Shown: piece after piece, positions 30,824-36,053 of the stretch | Position numbering within the stretch: position 1 is the first letter of the stretch | Layout: every line of letters starts with the position of its first letter | NCBI GenBank assembly: GCA_002361775.1 | Contig: DETV01000074.1 | Span: 1 to 36,053 of the forward strand | DNA: 36,053 bases | Direction: 5' to 3' | Source: Eubacterium sp. UBA3279 | GTDB lineage: Bacteria > Bacillota > Clostridia > Lachnospirales > Lachnospiraceae | Notes under the pieces: model-generated | Told to the model about the DNA's origin: nothing | Database searches by the model: none | The model's input: the letters and a program-made list of their open reading frames with translations, nothing else | Program-made: the position numbers and the translations under genes

Positions 30824-31146
30824 TGCTCGAAACATTTTGTCTATCTGTGCTTGGCAGCGGAGGTGTTGCCGGCATTTTTTTTGCTCTGATTCGTCACTAT
30901 ATTGAGCGAAGGCTCATGGAAGTGGAGGCACGAGAGCAGGAACGCATCAAATATAAAATTGAACAGAGAAAAGCGGATGAAGAAATTACACATGCTACGG
31001 GTCGTGTGCTCTTTTGGCTGCATCATGCAATTGTTAAAGGAGAGCATAATGGCGAGCTTGAAGAAGCATTTGAAAATCTTCAGCGCGCAGAAGCACACAA
31101 AAAAGAAATGGACAGAGAAGTTCTGGCCAAATACAGCATTGATTAG
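30823..31146 (+). CDS. Small membrane-anchored protein next to the holin
   Basis: 107 residues. One N-terminal hydrophobic segment (~5-24: 'FCLSVLGSGGVAGIFFALI') followed by a long charged helix ('ERRLMEVEAREQERIKYKIEQRKADEE'). Such one-TM, coiled-coil proteins are common beside holins and may act as a second holin or as an antiholin. Overlaps the small ORF by one base. Confidence 0.7.
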   Translation: MLETFCLSVLGSGGVAGIFFALIRHYIERRLMEVEAREQERIKYKIEQRKADEEITHATGRVLFWLHHAIVKGEHNGELEEAFENLQRAEAHKKEMDREVLAKYSID

Positions 31147-31158
31147 GAGGAATTACTT

Positions 31159-31518
31159 ATGGAATTACTTAACTTTTTAAAACAGATTCCGTTCCCGGTA
31201 TTACTGGTTGCGGTGTTAATTTTGCTTGTAGTGACTTTGGTTATTGCGTTTCAGTATGCCAAGCATAAAGGATTGGAAGGTATCCGTGAACAGGTATACC
31301 AGCTGATCCTGAAAGCGGAACATATGTATAAAGAATCAGGAACGGGACAGCAGAAATTGAAATGGGTTGTTCAGCAGGCGAGAGGATTACTGCCAAAGTG
31401 GCTGCAGGTTATTATGTCGGAAGATGCGCTGCTTAAGATAATTGATGTGTGGTTTTGCGGCGTGAAAGACCTTTTAGACGATGGAAAAATTAATGGTTCA
31501 CAGAAGGAAGGGGCTTAA
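31159..31518 (+). CDS. Phage holin, LL-H family
   Basis: 119 residues, RBS TAGGAGG. One strong N-terminal transmembrane segment (~12-32: 'FPVLLVAVLILLVVTLVIAF') followed by an amphipathic region with 'LILKAEHMYKESGTGQQKLKWVVQQARGLLP', the pattern of LL-H-type holins (A-E-.....G-..K..-V). It would permeabilise the membrane to let the endolysin reach the wall. Placed just before the endolysin and separated from it by a terminator. Confidence 0.8.
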   Translation: MELLNFLKQIPFPVLLVAVLILLVVTLVIAFQYAKHKGLEGIREQVYQLILKAEHMYKESGTGQQKLKWVVQQARGLLPKWLQVIMSEDALLKIIDVWFCGVKDLLDDGKINGSQKEGA

Positions 31519-31533
31519 GCCCTTTCCTTTTTT
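31506..31533 (+). terminator. Terminator between holin and endolysin
   Basis: GGAAGGGGC (31506-31514) pairs with GCCCTTTCC (31519-31527), one G-U pair, loop TTAA, then six T. The holin stop codon is inside the loop. Confidence 0.75.
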
Positions 31534-31544
31534 AGGGGGATATT

Positions 31545-32993
31545 ATGAAAACGAATATAATGGGAACTGCAGTTGCTACGGTCCAGCAGATGCAGTCATA
31601 TATACAGAAAGTTAATCCGGCAGTACCTAAATCCGTAATTGATATGGTTGAATATTATATATCAGAAGGAAAAACAGAAGGAGTAAGGGGAGATATTGCC
31701 TTTGCACAAAGTTGCCTCGAAACAGGTAACTTCACATTTAATGGTTCTGCCGTAACATTGGACCAGAACAATTTTGCCGGAATCGGCGTTACAAAAAATG
31801 GTATGAAAGGGAATTCGTTCTCTCATCCATGGATCGGCATCCGGGCACAGATCCAGCATCTTAAAGCGTATGCATCTAACGAAAAACTGTACGGTGTATG
31901 CGTGGATCCTCGTTTCTGTTATGTGAAAAGAGGAATAGCCCCATATGTTGAATGGCTTGGGATACAGGAAAATCCACAGGGCGGAGGCTGGGCCGCAGGG
32001 AAGAATTATGGATCAAAGATATTGGAAATTCTGGCGAAGATAATCGCGATGCCAGAAGCGAATAAGGAGGATGTTACAATGAATCTTAACACAAGTTTAA
32101 TCAGCAATAACAACAGCTATGCAAATCAGGTACCTAAATACATCGTTATCCATAATACAGATAACTTTGCCAAAGGAGCAAATGCAAAGGCACATGCAAA
32201 GGCCCAGCATGACGGAAATTTCTCCGGCTACTCTGCTCATGTATACGTTGATGATACCGAGGCTTATCAGGCAACTCCATTCGACAGAGGCGCTTGGCAT
32301 GTCGGCGTTAACTACGGAGGTGGTCTTTTCGGAATTTGCAACAACCACAATTCCATTGGCATTGAGATGTGTGTGCAGGCAGGGTATAATTACGAAAAAG
32401 CGTTCCAGAACACTGTTGAGATCTGCAAGATGCTGATGAAGAAGTTTGGAATTGACGCAAATCATGTGGTATCCCACTATGATGTGTGTGCGAAGAATTG
32501 CCCTTCTGCAATCCGGGCAAAAGGTGACTGGAACCGTTTCAAGCAGCTGATTGGTGCAAAGACGGCAGCTACAACTGTAGATAAATATTACAGAATCCGG
32601 AAAACCTGGGGCGACAGTAAGAGCCAGATCGGAGCGTACAAAAATCTTGAAAACGCAAAGAAAAACTGGAAAGAAGGTTACACAATCTTCGATTGGAACG
32701 GAAAAGCCGTATATCCAGAACAGAAAAAAGACACTTCATCAAGCGAAACAAAAGTTAGCCTGACCGAGAAATTAAATATTCAGCTTCCAGTGCTGCAGTC
32801 CGGAGCAGAAGGTTCGGCAGTACGTTGCCTGCAGGCAATACTCGGAGTTGCCGTTGATGGAGATTTTGGAAAGAATACCAAGACGGCACTTAAAACATTC
32901 CAGAAGAATGTCGGCATCGATGATGATGGTTGCTGTGGCCAGAATACATGGAAGAAAATTGCTGACCACATGAATGCAAATACATTCAAATAA
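31545..32993 (+). CDS. Modular endolysin: glucosaminidase + amidase + PG-binding
   Basis: 482 residues. (1) Residues ~15-165: glucosaminidase (GH73-like), catalytic Glu 59 in 'SCLETGNF', plus 'NNFAGIG'. (2) Residues ~180-335: N-acetylmuramoyl-L-alanine amidase type 2, zinc ligands His 203 ('VIHNT'), His 311 ('VSHYDV') and Cys 319. (3) ~345-390: SPOR-like segment. (4) ~410-478: peptidoglycan-binding domain 1 ('LQSGAEGSAVRCLQAILG'). No signal peptide, as expected for holin-dependent release. An AAGGAGG and ATG (32064, 32079) lie in frame exactly at the domain 1/2 junction, so an amidase-only product starting at Met 179 is possible. Confidence 0.92.
   Translation: MKTNIMGTAVATVQQMQSYIQKVNPAVPKSVIDMVEYYISEGKTEGVRGDIAFAQSCLETGNFTFNGSAVTLDQNNFAGIGVTKNGMKGNSFSHPWIGIRAQIQHLKAYASNEKLYGVCVDPRFCYVKRGIAPYVEWLGIQENPQGGGWAAGKNYGSKILEILAKIIAMPEANKEDVTMNLNTSLISNNNSYANQVPKYIVIHNTDNFAKGANAKAHAKAQHDGNFSGYSAHVYVDDTEAYQATPFDRGAWHVGVNYGGGLFGICNNHNSIGIEMCVQAGYNYEKAFQNTVEICKMLMKKFGIDANHVVSHYDVCAKNCPSAIRAKGDWNRFKQLIGAKTAATTVDKYYRIRKTWGDSKSQIGAYKNLENAKKNWKEGYTIFDWNGKAVYPEQKKDTSSSETKVSLTEKLNIQLPVLQSGAEGSAVRCLQAILGVAVDGDFGKNTKTALKTFQKNVGIDDDGCCGQNTWKKIADHMNANTFK
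32064..32081 (+). promoter_or_regulatory. Internal RBS and start inside the endolysin
   Basis: AAGGAGG (32064-32070) is followed 8 nt later by ATG (32079-32081) in the endolysin frame (Met 179). This is as good as the phage's best gene-start RBSs. Confidence 0.65.
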
Positions 32994-33080
32994 TAACAAA
33001 ACAGGTGCTTTTTAAAATATGTTTGCTTCAAAATTTGCCTTACAGGGTATAAAATATATCACGCAGTTTATAACAGTATT

Positions 33081-33089
33081 TGATATAAT
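33081..33089 (+). promoter_or_regulatory. Extended -10 promoter of the first XRE regulator
   Basis: TG-A-TATAAT with TATAAT at 33084-33089. No good -35 at 17 bp, as is common for extended -10 promoters. Start of transcription would be near 33096, just before the inverted repeat at 33100. Confidence 0.6.
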
Positions 33090-33099
33090 CTAACAAAAG

Positions 33100-33141
33100 T
33101 CCTTCCGATATATCAAGAGGTGCTAAATTATAACGGAAGGA
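33100..33141 (+). promoter_or_regulatory. Inverted repeat able to hide the regulator's RBS
   Basis: TCCTTCCG (33100-33107) is the exact complement of CGGAAGGA (33134-33141), which contains the RBS of the XRE gene at 33150. In mRNA the pair would sequester the RBS; in DNA it could be an operator. Confidence 0.6.
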
Positions 33142-33149
33142 GCAATGGC

Positions 33150-33410
33150 ATGATTAAAATTTTACTGTCAAAAAAGCTTGGGGAGATGAGACTTACTCAG
33201 GCAGATTTGGCGAGGGCAACCGGAATAAGACCCAACACCATCAACGAGTTGTACCACGAGCTTGCAGATAGGGTGAATCTGGAACACCTCGACTTGATTT
33301 GCGAAGCCCTGGATTGTGAGCTGGATGAATTGATTGTTAGGGTACCGAACAAGGAATCAGCCATAACCCACACTCGCCAGGGAACTCAAAAACCCGGCAG
33401 AAAGAGGTAA
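33150..33410 (+). CDS. XRE/Cro-CI family regulator
   Basis: 86 residues from ATG 33150, 8 nt after GGAAGGAG; an earlier ATG at 33145 is out of frame and stops at once. HTH at residues ~10-60: 'KKLGEMRLTQADLARATGIRPNTINELYHELADRVNLEHLDLICEALDCELDELI', typical of the HTH_26-type Cro/CI group (with the 'L..ICEALDC...DLI' tail). The last ~20 residues are basic and probably disordered. It sits between the lysis genes and the minus-strand cargo genes, followed by terminators. Likely a lysogeny or cargo regulator. Confidence 0.85.
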   Translation: MIKILLSKKLGEMRLTQADLARATGIRPNTINELYHELADRVNLEHLDLICEALDCELDELIVRVPNKESAITHTRQGTQKPGRKR

Positions 33411-33430
33411 CCGCTGCAACGGTTACCTCT
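33403..33430 (+). terminator. Terminator of the XRE gene
   Basis: AGAGGTAACCG (33403-33413) pairs perfectly with CGGTTACCTCT (33420-33430); loop of 6 nt. It overlaps the end of the coding sequence. Confidence 0.7.
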
Positions 33431-33434
33431 TATT

Positions 33435-33456
33435 AAAGAGGGGATTTCCCCTCTTT
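33435..33456. terminator. Bidirectional terminator between convergent genes
   Basis: AAAGAGGGG (33435-33443) pairs with CCCCTCTTT (33448-33456), loop ATTT. A- and T-ended arms make it effective on both strands; it separates the plus-strand XRE gene from the convergent cyclotransferase gene, whose stop codon overlaps it. Confidence 0.7.
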
Positions 33457-33898
33457 ATTTCACTTCTTTTAAATTATAATCCAATGAATCGTACAAATAA
33501 TCTGTATCAAATCCCATATCTTTGTAACCTTGCAATACAGTTTTAACATAACGGCTAGATGGCCTTCCCACAGTGGCTGAGTCAGGCAGGAGATATATCA
33601 TAGCCTTTTTCCTAGTGCCGTTTTTTAATTGTACAAATACATTTCTTTTTTTATAAAATCTCGGATATCCCTCGTACAGATCAAGAGCCTTCTCATTTTT
33701 GCTATCGATATTCCAAACAGCAACAGGAACCCTACTTCCTTTTTGCCTTTTGACGGTTGCATAAGATCCTGTGTGGCTTCCTCTGTAAAGCAATTTCCAA
33801 TTTATCAGATATCCGGTAAATGCGACTGTCGCTCCAGGACAACGGTATGACATTTGCTGTACGTTAAGATTACTTCCGTATGCTACATATAAACTCAT
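33455..33898 (-). CDS. Gamma-glutamylcyclotransferase-like (GGCT/AIG2 fold)
   Basis: 147 residues, minus strand. N-terminal 'YVAYGSNLN' substrate-binding loop (residues 4-12), 'VPVAVWNIDSKNEKALDLYEGYP' with the catalytic Glu 76, and 'KKRNVFV' strand, all diagnostic of the GGCT-like superfamily. Family members cyclise gamma-glutamyl-amines or peptides to release 5-oxoproline and the amine. It is the second gene of a two-gene unit with the amidoligase 47 nt upstream; comparative studies of amidoligases have noted GGCT-type proteins as frequent partners. RBS AAAGGA at proper spacing. Confidence 0.88.
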   Translation of the reverse strand: MSLYVAYGSNLNVQQMSYRCPGATVAFTGYLINWKLLYRGSHTGSYATVKRQKGSRVPVAVWNIDSKNEKALDLYEGYPRFYKKRNVFVQLKNGTRKKAMIYLLPDSATVGRPSSRYVKTVLQGYKDMGFDTDYLYDSLDYNLKEVK

Positions 33899-33945
33899 GG
33901 TATTTCCTTTCTCCCCGTAAAGCCGTTAGGTCAGCCGATTTGTGA

Positions 33946-34872
33946 TTAAGCTACATGTTCTGCATTTGCATTCTCACGAAGCTGTTTCATCATGTGAAGT
34001 CTGCATGTTTTGAACTCATCACCATAAAGTCCAAGTCTGTTTGTGAGGATATTATACATTAAAGTGACTTTTTTCTTTGCTGTGTATCCATTCATGGTTC
34101 TGAATACGACTTTATCATCAGATTCTATGGACCATGCAGAGAGTGCTAAACAAAACTGTACATATGCTTTGATCTTTCCTGCATGAAGAGTGCTGTTAAA
34201 AAGTCTGAATTCGACAGTTCCTTTCTGGAAGAAGCTATGAAGATTCAATGCGTGGTATCTTGTAGAGTTATAATGCTGATGATCGATTCCACCACAGTAG
34301 CCATCGTTTGCTGGGCTGTACCAAATTTTCTCAACGGAATCGGTTGTGATGTTTTTGTCTTTTTTCATGGTATCAAGTAAATTCTTGCAAACTGGCTGAC
34401 ACCAACGATATTTTCTGTCACCTACTGCAAGCGCATCGTAAATGATTTCCTGTCTGCTATACATGAAATTTACCAGACGGCGAAGAGAAGTTGCGGTATG
34501 GTTCGCTCCGTCTACATGAATATGGATTCCGCATGAACTGTGAGGAACTCCACCGATTTCTCTGAATTTACGGATGATTGCCTGCAGTGTATCAAGATCT
34601 TCGTATTTAAGAACCGGTGTTACGAATTCAACTCTGTATTCGTCCATGTTCTCGGTTCCAACTTTACGAATTGGATGAATTGAGCTGTCTCGCATTACCT
34701 TCCATTTTCTTCCCTGTGAATCCTGAATGGTTCTTGTCTGGTAGCAAGTGCGATCTGGTCTGGAAGCTGCAGTTCCGATAATTTCTGCAACTGCATCCGC
34801 AGCCATTTTTCTTGAAATACCTGTAAATTCAACCTCAACACCGTAGTTCTGTTTCTTTAAAAGTTCTGACAT
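33946..34872 (-). CDS. Putative amidoligase (COOH-NH2 ligase, glutamine synthetase-like)
   Basis: 308 residues, minus strand. Motifs in order: 'YGVEVEFTG' (metal-binding Glu ~13/15), 'WKVMRDSSI' (~57-65), 'RVEFVTPVL' (~80-88), 'SCGIHIHVDG' (~113-122), and 'RYHALNLHSFFQKGTVEFRLFNST' (~205-228), which together define the amidoligase family (PF12224). The predicted reaction is ATP-dependent formation of an amide or isopeptide between a carboxylate and an amine; the substrate is unknown. RBS AGGAGG. It has its own strong promoter and is co-oriented with the GGCT gene, which could reverse or trim gamma-glutamyl products. Likely cargo expressed from the prophage. Confidence 0.9.
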   Translation of the reverse strand: MSELLKKQNYGVEVEFTGISRKMAADAVAEIIGTAASRPDRTCYQTRTIQDSQGRKWKVMRDSSIHPIRKVGTENMDEYRVEFVTPVLKYEDLDTLQAIIRKFREIGGVPHSSCGIHIHVDGANHTATSLRRLVNFMYSRQEIIYDALAVGDRKYRWCQPVCKNLLDTMKKDKNITTDSVEKIWYSPANDGYCGGIDHQHYNSTRYHALNLHSFFQKGTVEFRLFNSTLHAGKIKAYVQFCLALSAWSIESDDKVVFRTMNGYTAKKKVTLMYNILTNRLGLYGDEFKTCRLHMMKQLRENANAEHVA

Positions 34873-34944
34873 ATCATTTTCCTCCTATTATCTCTCAAAC
34901 CTCGCACCGTCTATGCGAATGTTTGTTCTGTTGTTTATGCTTGT

Positions 34945-34972
34945 ATATTACCATATGTACCGCACATGTCAA
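34945..34972 (-). promoter_or_regulatory. Sigma-A-type promoter of the amidoligase unit
   Basis: On the minus strand: TTGACA (34972-34967), 16-bp spacer, TAATAT (34950-34945) preceded by TGG, i.e. an extended -10. It reads into the amidoligase gene, ~75 nt upstream of its ATG. Confidence 0.65.
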
Positions 34973-35044
34973 TAGTTTATTGAAGAAAATCTCTAAAATA
35001 ATGAAGAAAAATATTGACAAAATGAAGATATAGTGATAAACTAT
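34972..35044. promoter_or_regulatory. Divergent control region: inverted 9-bp sites and 21-bp phased repeats
   Basis: ATAGTTTAT (34972-34980) and its exact complement ATAAACTAT (35036-35044) lie at the two edges, overlapping the minus -35 and the plus -10. Between them TGAAGA begins at 34981, 35002 and 35023, exactly 21 bp (two helical turns) apart. This looks like an operator array. Confidence 0.55.
35014..35042 (+). promoter_or_regulatory. Promoter of the 45-residue gene
   Basis: TTGACA (35014-35019), 17-bp spacer, TAAACT (35037-35042) preceded by TGA (extended -10). A perfect TATAAT overlaps at 35042-35047 but its spacing of 22 bp is too long. Confidence 0.6.
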
Positions 35045-35082
35045 AATTGTAGCAAGGAGATAGCAGGAAAGGAGTTAGAGAA

Positions 35083-35220
35083 ATGGAAAAAGATATAATG
35101 ACTACATTAGAATTTAAAACCGTTATGGAAATGGTCGTGTTGATCATTGAGAACAGTAAAAATAAAGAAGAGGCACTTGAAAAAATCAAGAACCTCTCCA
35201 TTTTAAAAGAAAATAATTAA
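35083..35220 (+). CDS. 45-residue unidentified phage protein
   Basis: ATG 35083 with AAAGGAG 8 nt upstream and a sigma-A promoter before it; ends TAA 35218-35220. Product is helical and charged: MEKDIMTTLEFKTVMEMVVL then 'IIENSKNKEEALEKIKNLSILKENN'. No family recognised. It is divergent from the amidoligase unit and shares its control region, followed by a strong hairpin. Could be an early lytic or antirepressor-like peptide, or a substrate or partner of the cargo enzymes; these are guesses. Confidence 0.7.
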   Translation: MEKDIMTTLEFKTVMEMVVLIIENSKNKEEALEKIKNLSILKENN

Positions 35221-35237
35221 GAACTAAGCGAATAGAC

Positions 35238-35298
35238 ACCGAGCGGACTCCGAAACTTCCTGCTTCCGCTCGGTACCTAAGAAAATAATAGCAGGAAG
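35238..35298 (+). ncRNA. 10-bp hairpin with possible H-type pseudoknot
   Basis: ACCGAGCGGA (35238-35247) pairs with TCCGCTCGGT (35265-35274). Its 17-nt loop holds CTTCCTGCT (35256-35264), whose exact complement AGCAGGAAG lies downstream at 35290-35298, allowing a second 9-bp stem. There is no T-run, so it is not a standard terminator. AGCAGGAA also occurs at 35062-35069, directly before the RBS of the 45-residue gene, so the loop might instead pair there. Confidence 0.55.
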
Positions 35299-35330
35299 AA
35301 AAAAATAAGTCAACAGAAAGTTGGTGTATT

Positions 35331-35531
35331 ATGATATCGTACAATCCGCTTTGGCACACGCTTCTTGATAGAGGTATGAATAAGGGAGATCTAAAAGACG
35401 CAACCGGATTAAGTTATGGGACTATGGCTTCCATGGGAAAGAATGAGCCAGTCAATCTGAAACAGATAGATAGAATATGTAAAGCTCTTAATTGCGGCAT
35501 CAGTGATGTGATAGAGTATATACCTGATTAA
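35331..35531 (+). CDS. Small XRE-type regulator
   Basis: 66 residues. A single HTH: 'WHTLLDRGMNKGDLKDATGLSYGTMASMGKNEPVNLKQIDRICKALNCGISDVIEYI', i.e. the HTH_26/YozG-like group. No clear RBS (only GAAAG 10-14 nt before ATG), so expression may be low or depend on the upstream RNA structure. It follows the 45-residue gene on the same strand. Related in architecture to the first XRE gene at 33150; the two could form a CI/Cro-like pair. Confidence 0.8.
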   Translation: MISYNPLWHTLLDRGMNKGDLKDATGLSYGTMASMGKNEPVNLKQIDRICKALNCGISDVIEYIPD

Positions 35532-35776
35532 CATCACTGCAATAAATAATACGATTTATTCCCGTGATGTTAGAGTGATGTTTGGAACTATTGCAAATAA
35601 TAATACAACGTGGTATATTTAATAAAAGCCCGCCTCTTTTATTTTATTTAATACACGGTAACACGAAAAAGCGGCCTAGTGTTATTGAGAATGAATAATA
35701 GAAATTTTAAAAGAAACCCAGTATTTATGCGGGTTTCAGAGGTTTGGAAACGTTACGTGATGTTAATGTGATGTTA
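35529..35776. other. Candidate attP: paired GTGATGTT arm-type repeats
   Basis: GTGATGTTA/T occurs at 35564, 35575, 35757 and 35768 (plus strand) and inverted at 35529-35537. Each direct pair is 11 bp apart (one helical turn), and the pairs are ~180 bp apart with no gene between. This resembles integrase arm-type sites flanking a core. GAAACCC/GGGTTTC (35713-35719, 35731-35737) is a possible core-type inverted repeat; AATAAAAG/CTTTTATT and TAACAC/GTGTTA are also present in the interval. Confidence 0.5.
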
Positions 35777-35836
35777 AAAACGGCCACATATGCAAAATAA
35801 GCAGGTTTTCAGCATCATGTAAATAAAAATGAAGAC

Positions 35837-35862
35837 GCCTATCTGTTTGTCTGCAGATAGGC
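35837..35862 (-). terminator. Terminator of the integrase gene
   Basis: GCCTATCTG (35837-35845) pairs with CAGATAGGC (35854-35862), 8-nt loop. On the minus strand it follows the integrase stop codon by 5 nt and runs into a T-rich stretch. Confidence 0.6.
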
Positions 35863-35867
35863 ATTTT

Positions 35868-36053
35868 CTATTTCTTCCGGAATTCGTTTAGCCGGCCGGC
35901 GATTGTGGAATCTTTTTCCGGGTACAGGTGCGAGTATGTATCCAGAGTGGTCTTTACAGATTCATGGCCAAGGCGTTCCGCAATCTCCAGGGGCGGGAAT
36001 CCCATATCAACTAACATGCTCGCATGGGAGTGCCTGAGATCGTGGACCCTGAT
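35868..36053 (-). CDS. Tyrosine integrase, C-terminal 61 residues (partial)
   Basis: Minus strand, open to the window edge; stop at 35870-35868. The translation starts ..RVHDLRHSHASMLVDMG then 'IAERLGHESVKTTLDTYSHLYPEK', i.e. the tyrosine recombinase box II with catalytic Arg (HDLRHSHA), the GH(E)S histidine, and the nucleophile Tyr in 'TYSHLYP'. This is the C-terminus of a phage or ICE-type integrase, which catalyses attP/attB recombination with a covalent 3'-phosphotyrosine step. The rest of the gene lies beyond the window. Next to the candidate attP. Confidence 0.93.
   Translation of the reverse strand: MRVHDLRHSHASMLVDMGFPPLEIAERLGHESVKTTLDTYSHLYPEKDSTIAGRLNEFRKK

Noticed and set aside
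33048..33053. Second promoter (TATAAA with TTGCTT upstream) before the first XRE gene
   Set aside because: The spacer is 19 bp and the -35 is poor; the extended -10 at 33084 is a better candidate.
35238..35298. Type III toxin-antitoxin (ToxI-like) RNA
   Set aside because: ToxI RNAs are tandem repeats before a ToxN nuclease gene; there is one hairpin only and the next gene is an XRE regulator.
1..36053. CRISPR arrays, tRNA or rRNA genes, insertion sequences
   Set aside because: No regularly spaced direct repeats with spacers, no cloverleaf or rRNA-like sequence, and no transposase were seen on reading the window.

Overview
The window is most of the late half of a temperate phage or prophage with a contractile (myovirus-type) tail, from a low-to-moderate-GC Firmicute, most likely a gut clostridium of the Lachnospiraceae type. 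The reasons are AAGGAGG-type ribosome-binding sites before nearly every gene, frequent TTG/GTG starts, and a virion gene order that follows the Bacillus PBSX/skin (xkd/yqb) plan. The host assignment is an inference from style only.

Layout. 1-1007: end of an unidentified gene and a ParB/IbrB-like protein, closed by a terminator. 1107-9386: terminase small and large subunits, DUF935 portal, Mu gp30-like minor head protein, XkdF-type protease, Gp49-family protein, scaffold-like protein, decoration protein and major capsid. 9398-12389: head-tail connectors and tail completion. 12390-14993: sheath, tube, and an XkdN-type chaperone with a correctly phased -1 frameshift signal (A AAA AAC) that adds an otherwise unlisted 49-codon extension. 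15002-25815: 1750-residue tape measure, LysM protein, hub, baseplate wedge proteins and fibre proteins.

The most striking part is 25884-29318, a complete diversity-generating retroelement (DGR). A 558-residue tail-tip protein ends in a variable repeat (VR, 27418-27527). A template repeat (TR, 27657-27766) lies 129 bp further on, followed by a structured spacer and a reverse transcriptase. VR and TR differ at 18 positions in 110, and every one is an adenine in TR; no non-adenine position differs. A GAAA-capped 9-bp hairpin sits 8 bp past the VR, as expected for a DGR retrohoming target. No avd accessory gene is visible and the polymerase motif reads QMDD instead of YxDD.

29311-32993 holds a DUF4376 protein, a small CmpB-like membrane protein, small lysis-region proteins, an LL-H-type holin and a modular endolysin with an in-frame internal start. 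33000-35531 is a control and cargo region: two XRE-type regulators, a divergent promoter region with 21-bp phased repeats, a 45-codon gene absent from size-filtered ORF calls, a potential RNA pseudoknot, and a minus-strand amidoligase plus gamma-glutamylcyclotransferase pair bounded by terminators. 35529-36053 carries helically phased GTGATGTT repeats around a gene-free stretch (a candidate intact attP) next to the 3' end of a minus-strand tyrosine integrase cut by the window edge.

How it works together: the plus-strand late genes build a DNA-filled head and contractile tail, the DGR re-edits the presumed receptor-binding tip, the lysis cassette releases virions, and the right-hand region governs lysogeny, integration and a prophage-expressed peptide or amide-modifying cargo.
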